From Paludibacteraceae bacterium (GTDB lineage Bacteria; Bacteroidota; Bacteroidia; Bacteroidales; Paludibacteraceae), in the NCBI GenBank assembly GCA_024405875.1, contig JAKSOA010000014.1, positions 1 to 54,776 on the forward strand: a stretch of 54,776 bases of DNA, given 5' to 3'. Position 1 is the stretch's first letter. Every line of letters begins with the position of its first letter. The notes below the pieces were generated by a model. The model saw nothing but the letters and a program-made list of their open reading frames with translations. It did no database searches and was not told where the DNA came from. A program made the translations under genes and the position numbers. Shown in pieces: positions 14,314 through 23,900 of this stretch.

Positions 14314-16815
14314 ATGGAAAAACAAAAATTACAAAAAAAATTGAGACAGAGGCTGAGTTGGTTATTGCCAGCAGTTATGCTGTTTGTTGCTCTTGGTTAT
14401 AGCACACAAGAGGCACAGGCTAACTTTGACTCAAAAGGTACTTATTATTTTGATAATAATGTCACCAATTGGAGCAAAGTATATTTTATAATTGGAAGAA
14501 GTGATTGGTCTCAGGCTATAGAGATGTCAGCAACAGATTGTGATGGTATTGTTTCTGCTGTATCAACATGGGATAATACATACGAGTTCTTTTTTGCTGA
14601 TTCTAATTGCGGTTACACGGAGGGTAGCGGTGCAGGAGATGATATTGCATCAAAACGTTCTGGTAATTACAGTAGCGATGTAACTTCCAAACCATCCAAA
14701 TTTATGTTTGTGCCGTCAAAAGCATCTGGCACAAATATTTCTGGTACTTGGAGTGATGTTGATTTTACTCCATGCCAACTGCCATCAGTATTAGCAGGTT
14801 CTAAGATTATGTTCTATATAGGAGAATATGCAAGCTGGGGTCAAGAAACTTTTTATCTTTCTAAAAATAGTTCTGTAGTTTCCACTGCACCTAAGGTGGT
14901 CGAACATGATAGCAAAAGATATGGGGTTGCAGTTGCTCCGGCAACAACGGGTTATAACGTAACACATGATAAGTCATTGAGTTATGCTGGACATCCAATA
15001 AGTGGAACACCAGTTCAAGGTGGTGCGTATTATAACACTGATGATGCAAATTGTCAAGTAACAAATTCTACTGCACTTACCGCTTCAGTTACTCTTGCAA
15101 GTTCTTCCATTTCAGCAGGAAGTAATGTTGCAATAACTGAAAGTTCTAAATCAAATGGCATACTTGGGTTAACATCACAGATAAAATATTATGCAACTAC
15201 AGATAATACAACCTTTACAGAATTAAGTGTTTCAAGTAGTAATCTTCAAACATCTGGGTTGGCAGAGGGTACTTGGACAATTATACCAGTATTCTATGAT
15301 GGTCATATTACTTGTAAAGGTACCACCACAACTTTAACAGTTGCTGCCTCCGGTGACGCCCCGACAGTACTTATTGCAGACGCACCAGATGTAAGCGGTG
15401 ATATAGGCACTCTGTACGGTTACCTTAAACTTACAGGTTGTCAGGATGTAACAGACTATGGCTTTATTTGGAGTGAAACCCAAAGTGATATTGAGGGTAC
15501 AAACCCAACAGGTGGAACCACAGTAAAGGCTACATACCCAACAGGAGATATAACAGTTGGTAATGAGGGTACAGAGTTCAAGGCAGAAGATAAAGAGTTC
15601 ACCCCTCAAACCACCATATATTATAGAGCATACGCCACAAACACTATAGGTACTTCTTATTCAGAGGAAATCAGGTCATTCAGCACAGCAGGTTGTATTA
15701 AGCCTGTAGTAACAGACATAGATGTTCCTGCAAATATCTGTAGCAACGCAGGCACAATAACCGCTACCGCCACAGCAACAGCAGGTTCAACATTTGTTTG
15801 GAGCGTTGACGGAACAGTATTTACAGCGGCAAGCGGTACAACCGCCACCGCCACAATTACTGTTGGTGCCGCAGGTACAGGTTCTATAACCGTAACACCT
15901 ACAAAAGATGCTTGTGAGGGTAATTCATTCACACTCAGCGATATAACAGTTAAAGACGCTACCATTACAGCCAAGAACCTTAAGGTAAATGATGATAAAA
16001 CAACAGAGGGCGAGACAATAGACTTCTGTGAGGGTCAGGAGATAACCTTTAAGATAACATCAGACTACGATGTTACCACTTACGATTGGTCATTCCCAAC
16101 AGGATGGACAATTAAGTCAGGTGAGGATACAGAAGAGGTGGTTGTAACAGCAAGTGCCACATCGGGTACGGTTTCAGCCACAATTGCTAATGATTGCGGG
16201 GTTTCCGATACAAGAACCATCGAGGCAAATGTTACAGCAAAACCAGCCACACCGGGTACTATTACAGGTGCTGCCAGCGTATGTAAGGGCACTCCTCAAA
16301 CATATACAGTGGCTGCCGTTGATGGTGCCACAGGTTATGAGTGGATACTACCTACAGGCTGGACCGGAACTTGTGACCCAGAGGGAGGCAACACAATAAC
16401 AGCAACTCCAGGTGCAGATGCTGAGAGCGGTACCATTAAGGTTAAGGCAACCAATGACTGCGGTAGCAGTGAGTACAACACAGGCATCAGTGTAACCGTT
16501 GGTGGATACTCAATAGCCATATCAGGTGTGGGTGCTAAGAGCGCCGCCGCCACATATCCTTGGGAGTATATGACTCTCACCGCTGAGACAGAGGCGGAGA
16601 ACATTACTTGGAACTGCGTATATAGCGGTACAGTAGCGGCAGACCTTACAGTATTTGAGACTAATGGCAAGACCGCCAAACTTAAATCAGGTGCAGATGC
16701 AAGTGAGACAGAGCACTATACGGTAACAGCAAGTTCAACAGATGGTAGTTGTCAGACCACATCGCCAGGCTACGATGTTTACATCAATGCAGCCGATATA
16801 GAGATATGTGACTAA
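14314..16815 (+). CDS. Secreted Ig-like surface protein 1 of the cluster
   Basis: 833 aa with a long signal peptide (LSWLLPAVMLFVALGYSTQEAQA). The N-terminal domain begins GTYYFDNNVTNWSKVYF, closely like the start of the 1555-aa protein (GDVYFDNTVTKWSQVY) and like starch-binding CBM26-type modules. Residues ~349-461 are the cluster's shared module: PTVL ... LYGYLKLTGC ... GFIWSE ... TIYYRAYATN ... RSFSTAGC, a FN3-like fold by pattern. Then follow Ig-like/PKD-like domains with WSVDG, YDWSFPTGW and YEWILPTGW strands. It ends in IEICD without a T9SS domain. Probably first gene of an operon with the next three large genes (31-bp gap to the next). Likely a surface glycan-binding or adhesive protein; partner unknown. 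Confidence 0.75.
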   Translation: MEKQKLQKKLRQRLSWLLPAVMLFVALGYSTQEAQANFDSKGTYYFDNNVTNWSKVYFIIGRSDWSQAIEMSATDCDGIVSAVSTWDNTYEFFFADSNCGYTEGSGAGDDIASKRSGNYSSDVTSKPSKFMFVPSKASGTNISGTWSDVDFTPCQLPSVLAGSKIMFYIGEYASWGQETFYLSKNSSVVSTAPKVVEHDSKRYGVAVAPATTGYNVTHDKSLSYAGHPISGTPVQGGAYYNTDDANCQVTNSTALTASVTLASSSISAGSNVAITESSKSNGILGLTSQIKYYATTDNTTFTELSVSSSNLQTSGLAEGTWTIIPVFYDGHITCKGTTTTLTVAASGDAPTVLIADAPDVSGDIGTLYGYLKLTGCQDVTDYGFIWSETQSDIEGTNPTGGTTVKATYPTGDITVGNEGTEFKAEDKEFTPQTTIYYRAYATNTIGTSYSEEIRSFSTAGCIKPVVTDIDVPANICSNAGTITATATATAGSTFVWSVDGTVFTAASGTTATATITVGAAGTGSITVTPTKDACEGNSFTLSDITVKDATITAKNLKVNDDKTTEGETIDFCEGQEITFKITSDYDVTTYDWSFPTGWTIKSGEDTEEVVVTASATSGTVSATIANDCGVSDTRTIEANVTAKPATPGTITGAASVCKGTPQTYTVAAVDGATGYEWILPTGWTGTCDPEGGNTITATPGADAESGTIKVKATNDCGSSEYNTGISVTVGGYSIAISGVGAKSAAATYPWEYMTLTAETEAENITWNCVYSGTVAADLTVFETNGKTAKLKSGADASETEHYTVTASSTDGSCQTTSPGYDVYINAADIEICD

Positions 16816-16846
16816 TAATTAATCTTGAAAATAAAACAAATACAAT

Positions 16847-18916
16847 ATGAAAAATTTAGTAAATATTAAAGATGCGTTTTTCCGTGGTGTCAAACACTGC
16901 GGGAAGGCGATGTTATTGTTAGTTGCATTAACTGCACTCAGCGGCTCTGCGTGGGCGGCGACAAATGAAATGAGTTATTGGAATCTTAAACGTAATAGCA
17001 ACTGGTTGAATAATGATGGATATGGCTTTGGTGAAACCATAAATGCTGGCGTTGTTACAGAGTTCTCATTCACTGCCTTTTGGGTTAAAGCAACATTTGA
17101 AGAATTTTGGATTGATAAGTTAGGTGTTTACTATACTCTGAATGGTAGTGATGTTGATAATTATTTTATTACTTCAGAATGTAAGGCTTGTGGTTATAGA
17201 GTATGGGAATCTGGAGATAATGTAAATAAAAATCTTTTATCTGATTCTCATATCAATAATCCAGGTGATAACACTCTTGGACTCTATTTTCAAGCACAAT
17301 GGGAAGGTTCTTCAAGCCAAGAGAAGTCCGCTACTGTTAAATTCACCCTTCCAGGTTTCTCAAAGACCACTGCCACAGGCAGTTTTGGTGATGTTACTAT
17401 AGGTGCAGATAAGTCTGAAACTATATCTTTTACAAAGCACTACGGAACAGCACTAACCGCAAGCAATTGTGAAATTAAAGGTGACGGAGCATCAAGTTAT
17501 TCAGTAACAAGTATTAATGAGACAGGTGTAACAGTAAAATTCCAGCCTAACAGTGTTGGCTCAAAACCTGCTACACTAACAATTACAGATGCACACGGTA
17601 AAAAATGTACAATTACATTAAGCGGTAACGCAACCTCATCTTCCACCCCTACCGTCCTAATCTCTAAGTCAGAGAAAGTTGAGGGGCAGGAGGTTACATT
17701 GTCTGGTTATTTGAAATATACTGGTTGTAAGACTATAAAGAGCGTAGGTTTCATTATAAGCCAGAATTTGGCGGAGGTTGAGGATGGTACAGCACAAGTA
17801 TATAATGCCACCACCGCTCCAGACGCCCCGATAGCCGCTATGTCAGACTTCAGTCTCTTCAGTGATGAGTTTGAGAATGAGGTAACCTATTACTACAAGG
17901 CTTGGATGAAGGCAAGTGATGAGACAGTAACTCTTTCAGAAGAGACTCGCTCATTTACTCCAGCAGGTGTCTGCAATATTACAGGTGCAGCATCTGTTCT
18001 GCCAATATTTGAGAGTGGCAAGATTACAGAGTCAGCCACATTTGCAAGCGGCAGTGCAAGCATAAATCTGAAGGTTGACAAGAATTGTATTGCCGATGTA
18101 TATCAGTGGAATGTTAAGAGCCAACCTGATGATAGTCACGTAGGGTTTGTACCTGATTGGCAGAAGAGGAATGTTTCTATAACTGTAGATAAGGTAGGTA
18201 CTTACACATTTACTCTAAGTGCAAATTGTTCAGGAAGTGCTCAAGTAGAATCTTCAAGAGTTCTTACACTCTATGTCTGTGAGCCAGCGGAGACAACCCA
18301 ACTCTACCTTGACAATCACACAAACAATGTGCTTTGCGTAGGTGAGAAGGCTACAGCAACCTGTATAACCAAGGAGGGTTACACATACTCATTATATAAT
18401 CCATCGGGCGATAACCTTGGTTCACTTGCAGGTACAGGTGGTACACAGACTTGGCGTAACGTTGAGGGAGCAGGTGAGTTTACAATGCGTACATCTCCTA
18501 CCACTTTGCCACAGTGTGCCGCAATAGTAAGTAGTGCCACACAGCGTTACAATGAGCCTACAATGGAGATTACCGCTGACCCAGGTTTGTCAGTATTGAG
18601 TTATCAGCCTGTAATACTTAGCAAGAAAGATGTAGAGTCTCCTACATACGTTGACACTGACCCAACTTGGGTTATAACCAACGGTTCAGACAAAGCATAT
18701 CTGCTTAATGAGCATAACCGCCTTGCCTACGATAACCGTGCACGTGAGAGCGTTGTGTTCAAGGCTGGTGCAGGTAGTGCCACTCAGATTACAGTAGCGG
18801 CTTCAGCCTACAAGACAGTAGAAGTGCCAGATGCAAGTGGTAATTATACCAAGCAGTGCCCTGCTACTGTAGATGTAACACTTACAGTTTCACCGGCAGT
18901 TGATGATTGCGATTAA
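16847..18916 (+). CDS. Secreted Ig-like surface protein 2 of the cluster
   Basis: 689 aa. Signal peptide (GKAMLLLVALTALSGSAWA) is paralogous to that of the next gene. The N-terminal domain (residues ~45-165) is of unknown type. A domain with FGDVTIGADKSETISF follows, typical of Bacteroidota choice-of-anchor repeats. The shared cluster module lies at about 268-376 (PTVLISKSE ... LSGYLKYTGC ... GFIISQ ... TYYYKAW ... RSFTPAGVC). Two more Ig-like domains lead to the end AVDDCD. No T9SS sorting domain is visible. Surface or matrix role inferred from architecture only. Confidence 0.7.
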   Translation: MKNLVNIKDAFFRGVKHCGKAMLLLVALTALSGSAWAATNEMSYWNLKRNSNWLNNDGYGFGETINAGVVTEFSFTAFWVKATFEEFWIDKLGVYYTLNGSDVDNYFITSECKACGYRVWESGDNVNKNLLSDSHINNPGDNTLGLYFQAQWEGSSSQEKSATVKFTLPGFSKTTATGSFGDVTIGADKSETISFTKHYGTALTASNCEIKGDGASSYSVTSINETGVTVKFQPNSVGSKPATLTITDAHGKKCTITLSGNATSSSTPTVLISKSEKVEGQEVTLSGYLKYTGCKTIKSVGFIISQNLAEVEDGTAQVYNATTAPDAPIAAMSDFSLFSDEFENEVTYYYKAWMKASDETVTLSEETRSFTPAGVCNITGAASVLPIFESGKITESATFASGSASINLKVDKNCIADVYQWNVKSQPDDSHVGFVPDWQKRNVSITVDKVGTYTFTLSANCSGSAQVESSRVLTLYVCEPAETTQLYLDNHTNNVLCVGEKATATCITKEGYTYSLYNPSGDNLGSLAGTGGTQTWRNVEGAGEFTMRTSPTTLPQCAAIVSSATQRYNEPTMEITADPGLSVLSYQPVILSKKDVESPTYVDTDPTWVITNGSDKAYLLNEHNRLAYDNRARESVVFKAGAGSATQITVAASAYKTVEVPDASGNYTKQCPATVDVTLTVSPAVDDCD

Positions 18917-18930
18917 TTAGTGATAACAAC

Positions 18931-19008
18931 CGTCATTCTGAGCGGAACGAAGTGAAGCGAAGAATCTACTAATGATTATGAGATCCTTCACTAATGTTCA
19001 GGATGACG
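18931..19008. repeat. REP-like inverted repeat
   Basis: Left arm starts CGTCATTCTGAGCG and runs to GAAGAATCT. The right arm, AGATCCTTCAC to CAGGATGACG, is its inverse. It sits alone in the 123-bp gap between two co-oriented genes and could form an RNA hairpin that attenuates or stabilises the mRNA. Confidence 0.8.
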
Positions 19009-19039
19009 AGGGAAAAGAGAAAAACAAAAATCTAAATAT

Positions 19040-20920
19040 ATGAAAAAGCTATTTCAAACAAAAGAGACATCTGCCAGCGGCGTTAAGCGCTGCGGCAGAG
19101 TGCTGTCACTAATTGTGGCTCTGACCGCCCTTGCGGGGAGTGTGTATGCACAGCAAACATATCAGGCGTATCTTAACAATACGCAGCAGGCCTCCTGCTG
19201 GAGCGGTGGCGGATTCTCCTGGCTGCCTGCACAGACTCCTGACGGTAGTAACAATGTATCTTGGACCATTGATGCAAAACAGTATGAGAATTATATCTAT
19301 TTCTCAAAATCAGGTTCTGTTGATGACATTATAAATATGCCTTCCACGGTAACGGTAAATGACCCTCAAGGACTGCTTTATAGGGGAGAGAAGTGTGAGT
19401 GTAGTTCAAAAATAGGTGTCTGCCTTAACTTTAAGGAGGCTGCCACAGGTATAACACTTACATATAATGTATCATCTAAGGCAGTTACTGTTTCAGGTGA
19501 GGTTGTTACAAAGTACAGCATTAATGCAAGCGGTACGGGCTGTACCATTTCACCTGCATCAATTTCTGTTAATGAGGGTTCTTTTGCAACATTTACAATG
19601 ACCCCTGAGGCAGGTTACTCATACGCATCTTACACAGTAACCCCAAGCGGTGCTGCTACAGTTACAAAAGAGGGAAACACATTCAGAGTTACCCCTACTG
19701 CTAACTGTACATTTAGTGTTGTATGCTCTCAAAAGTCATATAATGTTACAACATTACTTACAGAGGGTAGCATAACCCCAACATCAGCAACCGTAAGCCA
19801 CGGTGGAATCCAGACGTTCACAGTAACCATTCCTGGTGGCAAGCAGTTTGACAAGACAGCCACCAACTATAGCGGAACTGCTGAGATTTCGTACAATGAT
19901 AATAAAATTACACTTAGCAACGTAACATCAGCAGGTGTGCTTGAGGTAGCATTCTCATCAGATGTAACACCTATAGTCTTCTGGGAGAAATACCCGACAC
20001 TTGGAGCCAACAGCGTAAATCTATATGGCTACCTTGCTGAACGTTACTGTACCACAGTTACAGCCGCTGGTTTCTATTGGAGCAAATCTCCTATAACAGA
20101 TAAGGCCGCCGCAATAGCCGCCATAGGTAACGGTAATACTTCTAAGGAGTATGTAATTCCTGCCACAGCGTTCAAGAAGCCTGACGGCACAGCCGCTACA
20201 TTGGCTACTATGGAGAACGGCTTTTCATTCTCAGCAGAGAATGCAGAACTTAACCCATCACTTACTGAGGCTACCACAATATATCTTGTGAACTACCTGA
20301 AGACAGACGGCAATATGGCTATCTCTGATATGGTGGCACTAGTATATGAGCCTTGCTTCCCTGTAGAGAGTGTAACACTCAACAACAGTGCGGTAAGCCT
20401 GCCAGAGGGCTACAAGTTCACATTTGAGGCTTTGGCACGTAGTGCAGGTAAGAACCCTGTATATGAGTGGTACTTAGATGGTAATAAGATTGATGGTGCC
20501 ACAAGCAGTATCTATGAGTTCACAATGGATGCTGCTGCAAGTCACTCTTTGAAGGTTAAGGTTACAGGAGATTGCAGTTCATTTGAAGAGGCTACAGCAA
20601 TCATAGAAAGTTGCACTGTACCTGAGATAACACTTGACGCTACACCTGCATCCGCAACACCTTGGGTAACGGTTGCAATAACAGCCAATGGTGCTGAAGA
20701 ACAAATAGGCACAGGTCTGTGGAGCGTAACACCAGATGCTGAACTTAATAACGGCACTCCTACGGGTGTCACATTCCGTGCAGGCACACCAGGCACATAC
20801 ACAGTCAAGTATGTTGGAATTTCAGATGAGTGCACCGCGGCGGACGTAAGGGTTGAGGCTGAGAAAGAGATTACAGTAAGTGCGGACTCTGAGGACTGCG
20901 AAAACCCTAATGCCAATTAA
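19040..20920 (+). CDS. Secreted Ig-like surface protein 3 of the cluster
   Basis: 626 aa; signal peptide ending LALTALAGSVYA-like (VALTALAGSVYAQQ). The N-terminal domain is unique; then come two Listeria-Bacteroides-like beta-repeats (YSINASGTGCTISPAS; YNVTTLLTEGSITPTS). The shared module is at about 310-439 (TPIVFWEKYPTL ... LYGYLAERYC ... GFYWSK). Two Ig-like domains follow. It ends SEDCENPNAN, a slightly longer version of the acidic-Cys-acidic ending of its neighbours. The next gene starts 16 bp later, so they are surely co-transcribed. Confidence 0.7.
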   Translation: MKKLFQTKETSASGVKRCGRVLSLIVALTALAGSVYAQQTYQAYLNNTQQASCWSGGGFSWLPAQTPDGSNNVSWTIDAKQYENYIYFSKSGSVDDIINMPSTVTVNDPQGLLYRGEKCECSSKIGVCLNFKEAATGITLTYNVSSKAVTVSGEVVTKYSINASGTGCTISPASISVNEGSFATFTMTPEAGYSYASYTVTPSGAATVTKEGNTFRVTPTANCTFSVVCSQKSYNVTTLLTEGSITPTSATVSHGGIQTFTVTIPGGKQFDKTATNYSGTAEISYNDNKITLSNVTSAGVLEVAFSSDVTPIVFWEKYPTLGANSVNLYGYLAERYCTTVTAAGFYWSKSPITDKAAAIAAIGNGNTSKEYVIPATAFKKPDGTAATLATMENGFSFSAENAELNPSLTEATTIYLVNYLKTDGNMAISDMVALVYEPCFPVESVTLNNSAVSLPEGYKFTFEALARSAGKNPVYEWYLDGNKIDGATSSIYEFTMDAAASHSLKVKVTGDCSSFEEATAIIESCTVPEITLDATPASATPWVTVAITANGAEEQIGTGLWSVTPDAELNNGTPTGVTFRAGTPGTYTVKYVGISDECTAADVRVEAEKEITVSADSEDCENPNAN

Positions 20921-20936
20921 GAAAGGAGAGTAAAAA

Positions 20937-23900
20937 ATGAAAACACTATATAAAATGAATAATGTTTGTAAACGCGTAAGTGCTATGGGCAAAGCCCTTG
21001 CACTTGCAGTAGTTATGCTTGCCTTTGGCAATAGTGCGTACGCCTGGCAGATAGAGGCGGGTGATGTCTATTTTGACAACACTGTTACCAAGTGGAGTCA
21101 GGTATATATCCGTTTTGGTACAACAACGTGGTGTACCGTTTACAAAATGGAAAAAGTGGCAGACAATGACAATATCTACTACTTTAATTTCCAAGGCACG
21201 GCAGATGGCATTGAAGCCATTCAGTTCGCCTCTGTTGACGGGTATAATGTAACTGACCCTTCACAGTGTTTTGACCAGTGCGGTATATATAACGGTAACG
21301 TAATTAGCGACGGACAGAAAACAGACTATGTCAGGGCTGATTTGTCAGGTTCCAACCGCTGTGTTGTGGCTATAGGCAACACAGGCTACTGTGCCTACTC
21401 TGGTCCGCAGCCTATGCCGGGTAGCGTTTCATACAATCTTACAAAACTTGGTGGTAGTACTGTTACAAAGGGTGGTATTGTAGGATACTTTACTCCAGGG
21501 CAGAGTGTTGCTTTTGCAGGTAGCACCGATTTGGGAGGTTATCCACAGTTCCCTGCAGGAGTTGGTGACTATGTTCACGCCACATTCAGATACTATCTTA
21601 GCGGAAGCACATACTCCAATATCTCTTGCTCAGGTACTAATAACAGCGCAAAGAGTTTCTCAACTCAGGTAACTCTTCCAAGTGCTCCGGGCAAATATAC
21701 AATGAGCACGTACTACCGTTGTGGCGGTATTGATTCAGAAACGTACACATCATACTACCATATAGTAGGTCTCACAGGTAATGACCTTAACTTTGGTGCG
21801 TTGCAGGCTGGAGCCAAGAAATCTCTTACAGAGAGCCTTAGCGGTGTATGGAATGGATATGCTGAAACAGCGGTCACTGCTGAAATAAGCGGTGCCGGTG
21901 CTTCAAACTTCTCATTTTCTGAGGACGCTTCAACACAGAGTACAAGCATAGCCATAACAAACAAGGCTGGCTCCACTCCAATCTATTTCACAGCACCAAG
22001 TGAGAAGGGTAACTATACGGCAACCCTTACCCTTACTCTTACATACAACACAAGCCAAACTATTACCAAGACCTACACCCTTACAGGTTCTGTAGTACCT
22101 GATGAGCCTACGGTTATGTTAGGTGCCGCTCCTGTATGTCTTGACGGTCCTAAGGCTACTCTTAGCGGCTATCTGAAACTTGCCGCTTGTAATAATGACC
22201 TTAAGGAGGCTGGTATTGTGTGGAGTACGGGAGCGAATCCTGAGGTTGGTAAGTCAGGCTGCACTACTATACAATGTATAACAGGCGACACTCCTATAGA
22301 GGTAGGTACTGCGTGGTCAGGCAACACCGCCACAAAATTTACCGCAGGTCAAACATACTACTACCGTGCGTATGTTATTGACAAGTCAACATCAGGTGGG
22401 ACTTACTACTCACCAGACGGCACGTTTATGTGCAGCAGTGCGTGCGTATATCCTGAGGTTAATGACACAGTCTATATCCAGGTTGACAAGAATTTTGAAG
22501 CTGATGATGATTGTGCCTTAAAGTATAGGGAGTTGCAGACAGCGGTAACTAAAATTAAGAGCATAGGATACCTATACAACTTGTCAAGCAAGATTTTGAA
22601 CAAGCATATAGTTGTTCTTGTGGGCTACCATAAGACACCATATACAGGAACAGGCACCACCTCAGTAACTGGTGGCGAGGCTACGGATTTGAGCACAATA
22701 ATATTTGAAGATATTAACAACACTCAGACTCCTGAGAAGGTGCTTGTTATACGTGCTGCTAATCCGGCACAATCGCCTATTATTCAGCACCCTACAATAC
22801 GTAACTCAAAGAACATAACATTTGAGAATGTAAATATTCACGGTAGTGAGAGTGCCGGCGCTACTTCAACGCAATTTGATAATGCTGTTGATATTGATAG
22901 TGGAGATACCAATTGGATGGGTCTGACCACAGGTGCTGTGGCTAACGCCAACATCAATTTCAAGAATTGTGAAATAAAGTCAAAAGGTTTCACCTGTCTG
23001 CACGCTGCGGCGTATGATGGCATTACATTTGAGAACTGTGATATAAAGGCTGAACTTGACCCATCTATGTTGGGTAATGCCAACACAAACAAGTGGGGTG
23101 CGTCAGTTAAGTTCATAAGGTGTAAAAACATCAAGTTCCTGCGTAATAACTTCCGTGGCTCACACGCCACATCAGTGTGGTTGCAAGGTGTAATAGGATT
23201 CCTTGCTATGAACAACGTGTTCTGGAATGACAACAACGCATACAACTCTTCATATAAGGAGAACGGAACATTCTTCCGCCTTGTTACACAGCAGTCAGGT
23301 TCCGGTGCTACGGCAGATTTGAACCAGAAGATAGGTATATACTATAATACACTCTATATAGCGGATAATGATGCTGTTACAGATGACCGCCACTTTGATT
23401 TCTTCCGCTTGGGTTCTAACTATGAAGATTTGCAGAAAGTTAATTTAGGTCAGAATGAGGCTTCTACAATCCGCTTCCTGTACAATAACTGCTACAGTTA
23501 TGATACGTCATCTGTAATAGGTTGCAACCAGAGTGGAGATAACAAATGGTGCCTGACAGCCACAGAGAGTGACTGGTGTAGTTCAATCCACCATAACAAC
23601 TACTGGAGTATGAATGAGGGCAGAACGCCTTACTTTGTTATACCTAATGAGTCCGCTTGCGGTGGCAATGTATATTACAATGTGAATGTATATGAGCAGG
23701 TATGCTCTACCGCCGCTTCAGACCCTGCAACCCTTGTAATCAAGGGCGGTGACCTTAACCTTGGTCAGCACATAACATCAGATGAATCGGGTCTTGGCGG
23801 TGAGACTCTTTACAATGACCGTCTGCACGCATCAAACGGTGCTGACGCCGTGCGTAAGACCAACGGTAAGTGGACAATAGGTGCTTACCAGCAGAGTGAG

